Source: Lingula anatina (lineage: Eukaryota; Brachiopoda; Lingulata; Lingulida; Lingulidae). Taken from it: DNA of 64,000 nt. The first letter of the stretch is position 1; the number at the start of each line of letters is the position of its first letter. A model generated the notes under the pieces. The model was not told the origin of the DNA. It worked only from the letters and a program-made list of their open reading frames with translations, and did no database searches. The DNA lies in the NCBI RefSeq assembly GCF_001039355.2, contig NW_019774203.1, positions 71,062-135,061 of the forward strand. The letters run 5' to 3'. Position numbers and translations under genes: made by a program. Shown here piece by piece: positions 55,437 to 64,000 of this stretch.

Positions 55437-57100
55437 CAGAATCGGTGAGATTCGGCCTTGTTCTATCCAAGTGACTTTGATATCTATTTGAAGCGTGTAT
55501 TTATCGAACCCACCCTAATTGAGACGAGTTTAGTCATCAAATTCTACAGTATGCTTGTCTTAGATCGACAAAAGACACGTTAAGGCCAATTCCAGGTTTT
55601 GAACTCATCTCATGTTAACTCGTCTACTCTATCTCGTCCCGAGAGTCTTCAGATGTTTGACGACAAGTTGCCAAGTATGATTTTTATTTTTTGATGTGAC
55701 TTTTTTAAACCAACGCCCAGACGAGCACATTTGCTGTCTTCAGTTGTTTGCTGACCACCATGATACGGACTTACTGATTAAACGTATTTAGTCGACTAGG
55801 CCCTTTCTGACACTGTCATCTCCATTTTTTCCCTCTTTTTCCGTCCCGCCATGACATAAATAGACTTGATGATTAAATCCAGACTGAACTGATAAATGCA
55901 TTAATTTTAAGCAAAGGGATTTTAACAGAGATAATCATTTATATAAAAAGATATTTTAAAGAAATTATGCATTAATATATTTAGTCGACTTTGTGAGAGG
56001 CTCCTTTGCTTTCTCAGCACCAAATGATCGCGTGTCCGTCTGATATAGACTTTATGCTCAACATTTTAAGCGACGTCCCGTAATACACCTGCGCCGTCTC
56101 CAGTTGTTTGTTGGTCACAATGATGCAGATTTTTTGATGTGATATATAAACGTGATGTATAAGATTATATCCCATAGGAAAGGATTATCTTGTGAATCAC
56201 AGTGAAATGAAATGGGCACAGGGTGAGTTGTCATTTTGAATACTTACGTTTCACCTTTGGCGGTTTTAAAATGTGTACCGTGAGACTGTTTCACGACGTA
56301 GATAAGATCTCACGTAGATTAAGTTTAATCTCTAAGAGTTACGATTTCATTAGTGTTATTTATTATGCAAAATTATTGCATTGCATTGCATTTTGATTTA
56401 TATATTTAAACGAGAGTTTCCGTGGGAATTTCTTTTATTTTTGTATAAGTTGCTTTTGAGTTCGTCTCAAGGGCTTGCTTACTTTTTTGCAAAAAATAAT
56501 TGTAATATGAAATTATTGACATTTTTTGACAGAGCAGGTATTGTTGGAGCTTATGTCTGTGGTGTGCAGTTAAACCCCCCCCCCCCACACACACACACAC
56601 GCGCGTTTAATTTGGTTTTTAGATTAGAGAAAAGACATCAATAACTCTCAGTTTAACTGTTGTTTAAAAGAAACTATTACTATAACTTATAACAGCTGAT
56701 AAAATTATTTGCCGGGCTCCTAATTTTACTGCTTTTGGGTGACTCCACTTTGTACATGATTTTTACTTTTTTTTATCAACAACGTACTTTACGTCTGTCA
56801 GCTACTGTAATCCTATATCTAGGAATTATACACTGATACAGTGTACAGAACTTTACTCTGGGAGAAGGGAGTACTAGGATGAAAAGGGGTGGATAGGGGA
56901 AGGAAAAGGAGAAAAAAATTAGCAGGACAGTAGCAAAGGAAGAAAATGTTCAGGCCTGTTGTGCCCCGTACTCCACTCCACCTCCCCCCCCCCCCATTCC
57001 CTCCCCACCCCACCCCCCCACCCCCGATCAACCAATAAATGACCCAATAACTATTTCAATAAAACAGACACATTTGCTGTCAGTTGCAGTTGCTCATATT

Positions 57101-57106
57101 TTTATT
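57101..57106 (-). promoter_or_regulatory. Poly(A) signal of the elastin-like gene
   Basis: AATAAA on the minus strand about 100 nt after the stop codon. Confidence 0.65.
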
Positions 57107-57204
57107 GAAGCCATTGAAATTTCAAACAGAAATGCGGTTTGTTCATGCGCCCTGATATCCTATAAATTACACGCAGGTTGGCGATGAATATTGGCTACTT
57201 CTTT

Positions 57205-57389
57205 TTAACCGTAGAAAGCTTTGCCGCCAATAAGGTTCACGTTGCACACCGTGGCGGGATAGTATTTTCCTACTTTAAGACCAGTGGTGGCAGAGCCCGG
57301 AGCACAAGGCTGAAGCAGGGCACGACCGTTGGTGCAAAAGACCAGAGTGTGTGCGTCCCCGGCGTAGACGCCGTCATACCCGCACTTGC
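57205..57389 (-). CDS. Elastin-like gene, terminal exon (Cys-containing C-terminal domain)
   Basis: 185 bp, TAA stop at 57205-57207. Encodes KCGYDGVYAGDAHTLVFCTN, GRALLQPCAPGSATTGLKVG, KYYPATVCNVNLIGGKAFYG. Four cysteines and the pattern DGxYA…FCTNG.A..QPCAPG recall chitin-binding (CBM14-type) modules, but it has fewer than the usual six cysteines, so this is only a resemblance. Confidence 0.85.
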
Positions 57390-57811
57390 CTAGAATTCAA
57401 AGTGCACGTGCTTATAGGTTGCATAGTTAGTTACTTTATTAATTCATTATGCACGGTATTGCAGTTTCATACAGAAGTGAAATATGAATCGTAAAAAGGG
57501 GTTACATTAATATTAAAAACAATCTCGTGATGCAAACTTCTTTTAAGAGTTCTATGCATAAGATACAAGATCGCTTGTTGAAACCTGGCAAGGATCTATT
57601 ACACTAAAGACATTAGTGTTGTGTATTTGTATCGGTAGTCATGAGTTACTGAACAAAACGTGTCATGTGGACCTCGGTTTGCGTTGATTTCATGTTTGTT
57701 ATGGTTGCATTATGTGGATTTAACGAGAGGGAGAGAGAGATTGCACGTGTGTGTGTGTGTGTGTTTTGAGAGAAAGAGAGAGAGAGCACGTGTTTTTGAG
57801 AGAGAGAGAGA

Positions 57812-57843
<32 letters not shown>

Positions 57844-60800
57844 AAGAGAGAGAGAGAGTGCACGTGTGTTTTTTTTTTTTTTTTTTTTTTTTTTTTTGAC
57901 AGAGAGAGACTCACCAGCATAACTTCCGTGGTAGCGGAATTGTTGGCCATACAGTCCACCTAGGCCGCCGTATCCACCGTGACCGTAGCCACCGTAGCCG
58001 CCGAGACCATTAAGTCCATAGCCAAGACCAACCCCAGCTTTCCTAGAAAAAAGAAAATGTAGACATTTTAGACTTTTAAAGATGCGCTAAATTTTGGATA
58101 AACAACATAAATTGTATATAAATAAATATATTTGCATAAAATTTTTATAAATATGGATCTTTGAGGAAAAACTGCTATGGGCAATCCTAACCGGCTTTAG
58201 GTGAAAACGAACATAAAAAGGTTGATATTCTGGTTGAAGAAGCATATTCTTTTTATGACACAAATAAGGAAAGTATTAAATGGAAAAGTCAAAATACAGG
58301 ACTTACCCCACACCGCCGACAAGACCAACCCCAGCTTTTCTATAGAGAAAAAAGACAAAAGTGACACATAAGGTTCAGATTAATTTTCAATGGATGCAGA
58401 TACTGTATAAGAATCGATATCCAAAGGTTAACATCATTATTAAAGAAGCATCTTTTTCTGATCTCAAATTATATAAAAAATAAAGGAAAACGTGATATGG
58501 GTTGTTATAAAGTAGACTTACCCCACTCCGCCAACAAGGCCCACTCCGGCTTTTCTATAGAAAATAAAACGGGGTCATTTAAGGTCAGATTATTTTTTTT
58601 ACTGGATACACATATACAAGTCAGTATCAGAAGGTCAATATTCTAATTAAAGAAGCATTTTTTTATCATTACAAATAAGGCAAGAAATAAAGGAAAATGA
58701 AACAAATAGGTGGTTATAAAGTAGACTTACCCTACACCGCCGACAAGACCAACCCCAGCTTTTCTAGAGAAACAAAAATGAAAGAGTGACACTTGAGGCT
58801 AAGATTAGTTAGATACACATGTTGTATAAGGATTGGCTAAATGACATTTTCATTGGATAATATGCAGGGAAAAAACAATAAAAAGGTTAATATTCTAATT
58901 CGAGCAGCATTTTAACTCAACACATAAAAGTTAAGAAATAAATGAAAACGTAAAGAAGGAGTTATAATATGGACTTACCCCACACCACCGACAAGGCCAG
59001 CTCCAGCTTTGCTATAAAGAAAAGAGAGAAAGCTGTGGCATTTGATGTTAAGATTCATTTTCATTGGACACACAACCGACAACCAGTACCAAGAAACTGA
59101 TATTACAAAAAAAAAAAGAACAGGAAATAAAGAATTAAAAAGGGGAAATGCTATTATAATATGGACTTACCCCACAGGACCGACAATGGTAGCCCCAACT
59201 TTTCTGTAGAAAAAAAGAGATCCATTTTTGTAAGTATACACTTGCATGAACAAACCTTAGAATTTGCAAAAACGCTGTAATGTTATGTATTTATCTGAGA
59301 AAAAATTATAGGTAGTTCTAATCATACCAGTGCAAATATAGATAATAAAGAGGTGGATGTTTCAATTTAATTGGCATGGACTTTTGAGCACAAATAATGA
59401 AAGAAATGAAAGTTTGAAAATGTTATTATAAGAGGAACTTACCCTACACCGCCAACAAGGCCAGCACCAACTTTACTATAAAGAAAAAAGGAAACAGTGA
59501 CATTAAGACAATGTTAAGATGTAATTACTTTTGGATAGATTATACGTTAAATGTCAAAGACGGTAAACTGTTACTTTTGAAAATTAACATGTAAAAACAT
59601 AAATCTGCCATCTGATTGAACGACACTAAGAAGTCGTTACAGACAGTTTATAGTATATTTTTTCTTGGAACAGGAAAAGAAATAAATTAATAAAAGTTAG
59701 AAAATGCATTATTAACATGATCTTACCCAACGCCGCCATAGCCAACTGCACCCACACTAGAGAGGAAAAGATTTTAGTTCAAAAAGTATTTCATTTTAAA
59801 CACATATAGTTAAGGCAAGAAATGAAATTACATAAACGTTACAATGTCATGGAATTATCTGAAAAAGTTCCAATCGCACCAGAGTGAAAAAATTAAAGCT
59901 TTATATTCTAATAAAATTTATCTTAATACATATCAGGAAGGAAAGAATTGAACAGATGTTGTTATGACTGTGTCTTACCCAACAGGGGCGACAAGGCCAG
60001 CTCCAGCTTTTCTATAAAAAATAAGATAATGACGACATTTTAGGTCGAGATTGCATTTCATTTGGATACACACGCTTAAAGACCTATGAATATGTAAAAC
60101 GTTGTAATGCACACGTGAAAGGCATGTTAAAGGAAAATTTAGATGGAATTAAGAACAGGATTATATATTTAAATTCAGTAATCATTTTATTTTAAACCTA
60201 AGCAAGACAAAAATATAACATAAAAACGCTGTAATGACATGGACTTACCCTACAACGCCGCCATAACCAACTCCGCCATATCCTACTCCAGCTTTTCTAG
60301 AGGGGAAAGAAAGAAAAATGTCGACAATAAAGGCGAAGAAGCATTTTAGTACCAGATAGACACAATTAAAACATCAATATGCTTGTACACTTAAACTTTA
60401 TGGGATTAATTTGGAAAAGCTGATATAGGTAGTTTCAATCATACTAGCTTGACAAAAAACAATAAAATGTTTTTTTCTAATCGAAACATTTTCTTTTGAA
60501 TACGAATAACAAAAGAAAGAAAAGTAAGTGAAAATGCTCTTATAAGATGGACTTACCCCACACCGCCAACAAGGCCAGCTCCAGCTTTGCTATAATAAAG
60601 AAAAAAGAAAATTGTAGAATTAAGACGGTGTCAAGATGCAATTACTTTTGGATAGACGAATCTGCAAAAACGTTGTTATGTTATGTAATGATCCCCATAA
60701 AGCGTTATAGGCGGTTCCAAGTTCACTACAGTGAGTAGAATCAATAAAAAAGCTGTTATTCTCAACCAAGAAACATTTTCTTTGGGAAACAAGTAAGAAA

Positions 60801-63800
60801 GATATCATATATATTAATTGCAAAACACAAGCTGAGACTTTATTTTTAGTATTTTCATACCGTTAGCTCTCAGATTGTGCTTAATTATTATCACATATAA
60901 TTCAACTACCGAGCTAATGAACATTTTTGCAAAAGAAAGATGTCATTTGAAGTTTGAAAAGCGCTGACGTAACATGGACTTACCCAACAGCGCCGCCATA
61001 ACCAACTGCACCCACGCTAGAGAGGAAAGATATAAGGTTTAAGATGTATTTTATTCTAAACATGAAGAGAGATAAGAATCAAATGAAATTGCAAAAACGT
61101 TGTAATATCGTGGACTTTTCTGATAAAATCGTTACGGTCAGTTCGAATCATATCCGAGTTTAAAGAAAAGAATATTCTAACTCACAAGATGTATTTTCAT
61201 CTGAACAAAAATCAGGAAGGAAATAAATTAAAATACGGAGTTATAACATGGTCTTACCCTACAGGGCCGACAAGACCAGCTCCAGCTTTTCTACAGAAAA
61301 ATAAAAAATGGCAAAGCTAATGTTTATGAGTAAGCAATGCAATGTCATTGACTTATCCACAAGAAGATATTTTAAGAAATCTCAATCGCGTTAGAAAAGG
61401 AAAAATATAAATATATATTCTTATTCGGGAAGATTTTTTGTCAAATACCAATGAAGCATTTAAAAATCTTTTAAAATAAGAGAACGTTATTATAACATGG
61501 ACTTACCCTACAACGCCGCCATAACCAACTCCGCCATATCCAACTCCGGCTTTTCTACAAGGGAAAAAATAAAACGTCTACATTGAAGACACTAATACAT
61601 TTTCATATATAAAGACGCGTACAATACAATACAATGAACATGCAAAAACGCTGTTATTTCATGAAATAAACTGAAAATGCCGCTATAGGTAGTTCAAATC
61701 ACACTTGTATAAAAAAAAAGGGAAAAATGATAAAAAGGGTTCACGTTACTATCTACGCATTTCATTTTGAACGTAAAAAAAGTGTAAAAACGCTGTTATG
61801 AGATGAACTTACCCTACAGGAGCGACAACGCCAGCACCAGCTTTACTATAAATAAAAAAGAAAAAAGGTTAAGTTATGGTGGCGTTTAGATGCAATGTCT
61901 TTTGGATAGATAACAAGTGAAAAAACATAACTATGGAAAAAGATGAAATGTTATGAAAAGCCGTTTAAGGATGTTTCTACTGTACTTTCAGTGGAACGCA
62001 AGGAAGAAAGAAATCAGTTAAATTTTAAAAAAGTCTGTAGTAATATGTACTCACCCTGCAATGCCGCCATAGCCTCCTACACCAACGCTAGAGGAGAAAA
62101 AAAGTAAAAACATGTTGGTTTGAGAGGATTTATTTTAAACATCTTAATTGAAGAAGTAAATGAAAACTAATTATCGTTACTGGCAGTTTCAATCGCACCA
62201 AAGTGAGAAGAAATAAATTGTTTATATACTAAATCAAGAACCATTTTCATCTGAACATAAATCAGGAAGAAAATAATTAGTTTTTTTTTGTTATAACATG
62301 GTCTTCCCCTACAGGGGCGACAAGGCCAGCTCCAGCTTTTCTACAGAAAAAAAAAAGAAAATGGCGACATTTTTTAGGTAAAGACAAAATTTCATTTGGA
62401 TACACAAGTGTAAAAAGGAATGATTGCAAGAAAGCTCTAGTACCGTGGTCTTAAAAAAAAACATGTCATAAGAAGTTTGACAGCGTTAAAGCAAAAGAAA
62501 CTATTTTAAAGGCTTATATTCTAATTCAGATGCATTTCATTTCAATCACAATTAAGGCGAAAGGAATTAATTAAAATGCAAAGTCGATATTATTACACGG
62601 ACTTACCCAATACCGCCGGCAAGTCCAACCCCAGCTTTTCTGGAGAAAAAAAGAAAGAAAAAACGTCGTAATCGAAGGTAATTAAAAATTTTCATATATG
62701 TATACACACCTATAAAATTAAATATACTAAAACACTGCTATTTTATGGACTTATCTGCAAAGCCGTTGTAGGCAGTTCCAATCATACAATAGTGAAAGTA
62801 AATGAGCATAATGATAATGAGGGTCATATTTCAATTGATAAGCATTTCTTTTGAGCACAAATGTTATAATCTATTCAAGGTTAACAAATATCAGGAAGGA
62901 AATAAATTAAAATACGGAGTTATAACATGGACTTACCCTACAGGGCCGACAAGACCAGCTCCAGCTTTCCTACATAAAAAAGAAAAATGCTGCCATTATA
63001 GGTCATGATACAATTACATTTAGATACACTCTTAATTCAGTAAGCATTTCCAAAAAAAAAAAATCAGTAAGCATTTTCAAAAAAAAAAAAAAAAAAAACT
63101 TAATTAAAATGTGAAAACGCAGTAATAATATGTACTTACCCTACAACGCCGCCATAACCAACTCCAGCTTTTCTGTAAGAAAAAAGAAGAAAAATCGTTG
63201 ATATCGAAGGTAATGTATTTATGTATACACAAGCGTTTAAATGAATATGCTTATGTTATGGCCGTATACTTTAAAGTTATAGCCGTATCCGGAAAACTGT
63301 TACAAGGAGCTTCGATCACACTAGAGTGAGAAGCAAAGGTAATGAAAACGTTGGTGTTTCAGTCTGATAAGCATTTCTTTTTAAACACAAATAATAAGAA
63401 GGACTTACCCTACACCACCGACAAGGCCAGCTCCAGCTTTACTATAAAGAAAAAAAGAAAACTGCGACATAAAAGTTGACGCAAAGACGTTATTTTTAGA
63501 CCTATTACACGTAAAAACTGATGCAAGTAAGAAAACTGTTCAACGTTTTGAATTGTAGTTGTAGACAGATCACATAACACTGAATTATATGCAAATATTG
63601 ATATTCTACACCAAGAGTATTTAGAACACAGGTAATAAAGGTTTCAATAAAAGTTTGAAAAACGCTGTAGTAACATGGACTTACCCTACAACGCCGCCGT
63701 AACCTCCCACACCCACGCTAGAGGGGGGAAAAAAGGAGATATTTCATGTCTAATAGATGCATTTTATATTAAACATTCTTGAATAAAGAAGGAAATTAAA

Positions 63801-63980
63801 AATTAAAAAAATGCAACCTTTTTCTATTAATCTAACTGGTGTGAAAATAAATGGGAATTTGGTTTTGTAATTCATGATCTGAACCATTTTCTTTTAAAAA
63901 CAAACTAGAAAATAAATAAAAAACACGTTGGTATAACATGGTCTTACCCTACAGGGGCTACAAGGCCAGCTCCAGCTTTT
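57205..63980 (-). CDS. Elastin-like Gly/Val/Ala/Lys-rich protein, microexon gene (span, 5' end outside window)
   Basis: Minus-strand gene with 22 microexons (nineteen of 33 bp, two of 48, one of 30), a 128-bp exon and a terminal exon; about 354 residues visible. Every microexon begins with the last base of a Gly codon and ends with its first two (GG), so any can be skipped or duplicated in frame. Unit peptides are variants of KAGAGLVGGVG, KAGAGLVAPVG, VGAVGYGGVG and KAGVGYGGVGYGGVVG. One Lys per K-type unit, with Gly/Val/Ala/Leu/Pro otherwise, is elastin-like: hydrophobic spacers with regularly placed lysines. A structural extracellular protein (ligament, cuticle, shell or byssus-type matrix) is inference; I do not recognise a named family. 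Introns are about 150-380 bp and similar to each other. N-terminus and signal peptide would lie beyond 64 kb. Confidence 0.85.
57728..57899. repeat. GA/GT microsatellites and T run
   Basis: Alternating (GA)n and (GT)n blocks, then about 29 T, ending just before the exon donor at 57914. Frames across it are repeat artefacts. Confidence 0.95.
57915..58042 (-). CDS. Elastin-like gene, Gly/Tyr-rich exon
   Basis: 128 bp: KAGVGLGYGLNGLGGYGGYG, HGGYGGLGGLYGQQFRYHGS, YA, plus one base that with the next exon completes Gly. Begins like a microexon and looks like one extended by GGY repeats. It changes the phase so the terminal domain is read correctly. Donor GTGAGT. Confidence 0.9.
58307..58339 (-). 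CDS. Microexon 1 (counted from 3' end): KAGVGLVGGVG
   Basis: 33 bp, donor GTAAGT, acceptor CTATAG. Confidence 0.88.
58522..58554 (-). CDS. Microexon 2: KAGVGLVGGVG
   Basis: 33 bp; same peptide as microexon 1 with several synonymous differences. Confidence 0.88.
58731..58763 (-). CDS. Microexon 3: KAGVGLVGGVG
   Basis: 33 bp, donor GTAAGT. Confidence 0.88.
58979..59011 (-). CDS. Microexon 4: KAGAGLVGGVG
   Basis: 33 bp; first base C still completes a Gly codon (GGC). Confidence 0.88.
59171..59203 (-). CDS. Microexon 5: KVGATIVGPVG
   Basis: 33 bp; the most divergent K-type unit (Thr-Ile in place of Gly-Leu), frame and splice sites intact. Confidence 0.86.
59444..59476 (-). CDS. Microexon 6: KVGAGLVGGVG
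   Basis: 33 bp, donor GTAAGT. Confidence 0.88.
   Translation of the reverse strand, partial: VKLVLALLAV
59727..59756 (-). CDS. Microexon 7: VGAVGYGGVG
   Basis: 30 bp, Lys-free Tyr-containing unit; donor GTAAGA. Confidence 0.86.
59979..60011 (-). CDS. Microexon 8: KAGAGLVAPVG
   Basis: 33 bp, donor GTAAGA. Confidence 0.88.
60249..60296 (-). CDS. Microexon 9: KAGVGYGGVGYGGVVG
   Basis: 48 bp; a K-type unit extended by one GYGGV repeat. Confidence 0.88.
60557..60589 (-). CDS. Microexon 10: KAGAGLVGGVG
   Basis: 33 bp, donor GTAAGT. Confidence 0.88.
60984..61016 (-). CDS. Microexon 11: VGAVGYGGAVG
   Basis: 33 bp, Lys-free unit. Confidence 0.86.
61258..61290 (-). CDS. Microexon 12: KAGAGLVGPVG
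   Basis: 33 bp, donor GTAAGA. Confidence 0.88.
61507..61554 (-). CDS. Microexon 13: KAGVGYGGVGYGGVVG
   Basis: 48 bp; same peptide as microexon 9. Confidence 0.88.
61813..61845 (-). CDS. Microexon 14: KAGAGVVAPVG
   Basis: 33 bp, donor GTAAGT. Confidence 0.88.
62055..62087 (-). CDS. Microexon 15: VGVGGYGGIAG
   Basis: 33 bp, Lys-free unit, donor GTGAGT. Confidence 0.86.
62308..62340 (-). pseudogene. Microexon 16 with broken donor: KAGAGLVAPVG
   Basis: 33 bp, acceptor and frame intact, but the donor reads GGAAGA where sister exons 8, 12 and 22 have GTAAGA. The exon is probably skipped, which would not disturb the frame; a base-call error is the alternative. Confidence 0.75.
62607..62639 (-). 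CDS. Microexon 17: KAGVGLAGGIG
   Basis: 33 bp, donor GTAAGT. Confidence 0.87.
62937..62969 (-). CDS. Microexon 18: KAGAGLVGPVG
   Basis: 33 bp, donor GTAAGT. Confidence 0.88.
63140..63172 (-). CDS. Microexon 19: KAGVGYGGVVG
   Basis: 33 bp; short form of the 48-bp type (one GYGGV unit fewer). Confidence 0.88.
63409..63441 (-). CDS. Microexon 20: KAGAGLVGGVG
   Basis: 33 bp, donor GTAAGT. Confidence 0.88.
63685..63717 (-). CDS. Microexon 21: VGVGGYGGVVG
   Basis: 33 bp, Lys-free unit. Confidence 0.86.
63948..63980 (-). CDS. Microexon 22: KAGAGLVAPVG
   Basis: 33 bp, donor GTAAGA; last one in the window, so the array continues upstream beyond 64000. Confidence 0.87.
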
Positions 63981-64000
63981 CTACAGAAAAAAAGAAAGTG

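Larger units (their letters stand above)
54079..57100. other. Intergenic region between UGT and the elastin-like gene
   Basis: The genes converge here. No clear AATAAA directly after the UGT stop. Holds the duplicated segment around the N at 54949, C/G runs, and otherwise no recognised feature. Confidence 0.5.

Noticed and set aside
57720-57963. Frames encoding Ser-Leu or Arg-Glu repeats
   Set aside because: Products of GA/GT microsatellites in the last intron of the elastin-like gene.
58307-63980. Regularly spaced ~33-bp repeats resembling a CRISPR array
   Set aside because: The repeats are splice-flanked coding exons that keep a glycine-rich frame with synonymous changes, the spacers are unequal (about 150-400 bp) and related to each other, and the sequence is clearly eukaryotic.

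Overview
Animal nuclear DNA: intron-rich, AT-rich genes with GT-AG introns, many microsatellites and many short inverted-repeat transposons. The gene families (ORMDL, a fukutin/LicD-type protein, FMNL formin, UGT) and the high polymorphism suggest a marine invertebrate, most likely a lophotrochozoan (brachiopod or mollusc). This is inference; nothing here fixes the species.

Layout. (1) 676-811 (+): last coding exon of an ORMDL sphingolipid regulator. (2) About 0.8-6.9 kb: intergenic, with at least seven miniature inverted-repeat elements (MITE-like), several flanked by TTA/TAA duplications. (3) 6987-8888 (+): one large coding exon for a type II membrane protein of the fukutin-related/LicD class. 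(4) 14017-51503 (-): a complete FMNL-type formin, rebuilt here exon by exon as 27 coding exons, 3030 nt, 1009 aa, with every splice phase matching. It has an N-myristoylation start, GBD/FH3, coiled coil, FH1 (proline runs of 10, 11 and 8), FH2 and a DAD-like tail. Six FH2 exons appear twice in tandem (17.1-20.3 kb and 21.3-24.1 kb). (5) 51.5-52.1 kb: head-to-head promoter region with a 16-bp palindrome centred on TCTCGCGAGA. (6) 52095-54078 (+): two-exon UDP-glycosyltransferase with a C-terminal membrane anchor; the usual catalytic histidine is not seen. (7) 57205 to the window end (-): 3' part of a secreted-type Gly/Val/Ala/Lys-rich, elastin-like protein made of at least 22 tiny exons (30, 33 or 48 bp). 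All are in the same phase and each splits a glycine codon. The gene ends in a Cys-containing domain and continues beyond 64 kb.

Assembly. All five single N bases (17100, 21269, 23897, 39901, 54949) lie at or beside duplicated sequence. Two sit exactly between ~490-bp near-identical direct repeats. In the duplicated formin exons, every difference I found is synonymous, yet using both sets in series would break the reading frame. Retained alternative haplotypes or failed contig overlaps are the simplest explanation.

The most unusual biology is the elastin-like microexon array. It carries a higher-order repeat of exon types, and one exon has a disabled splice donor.
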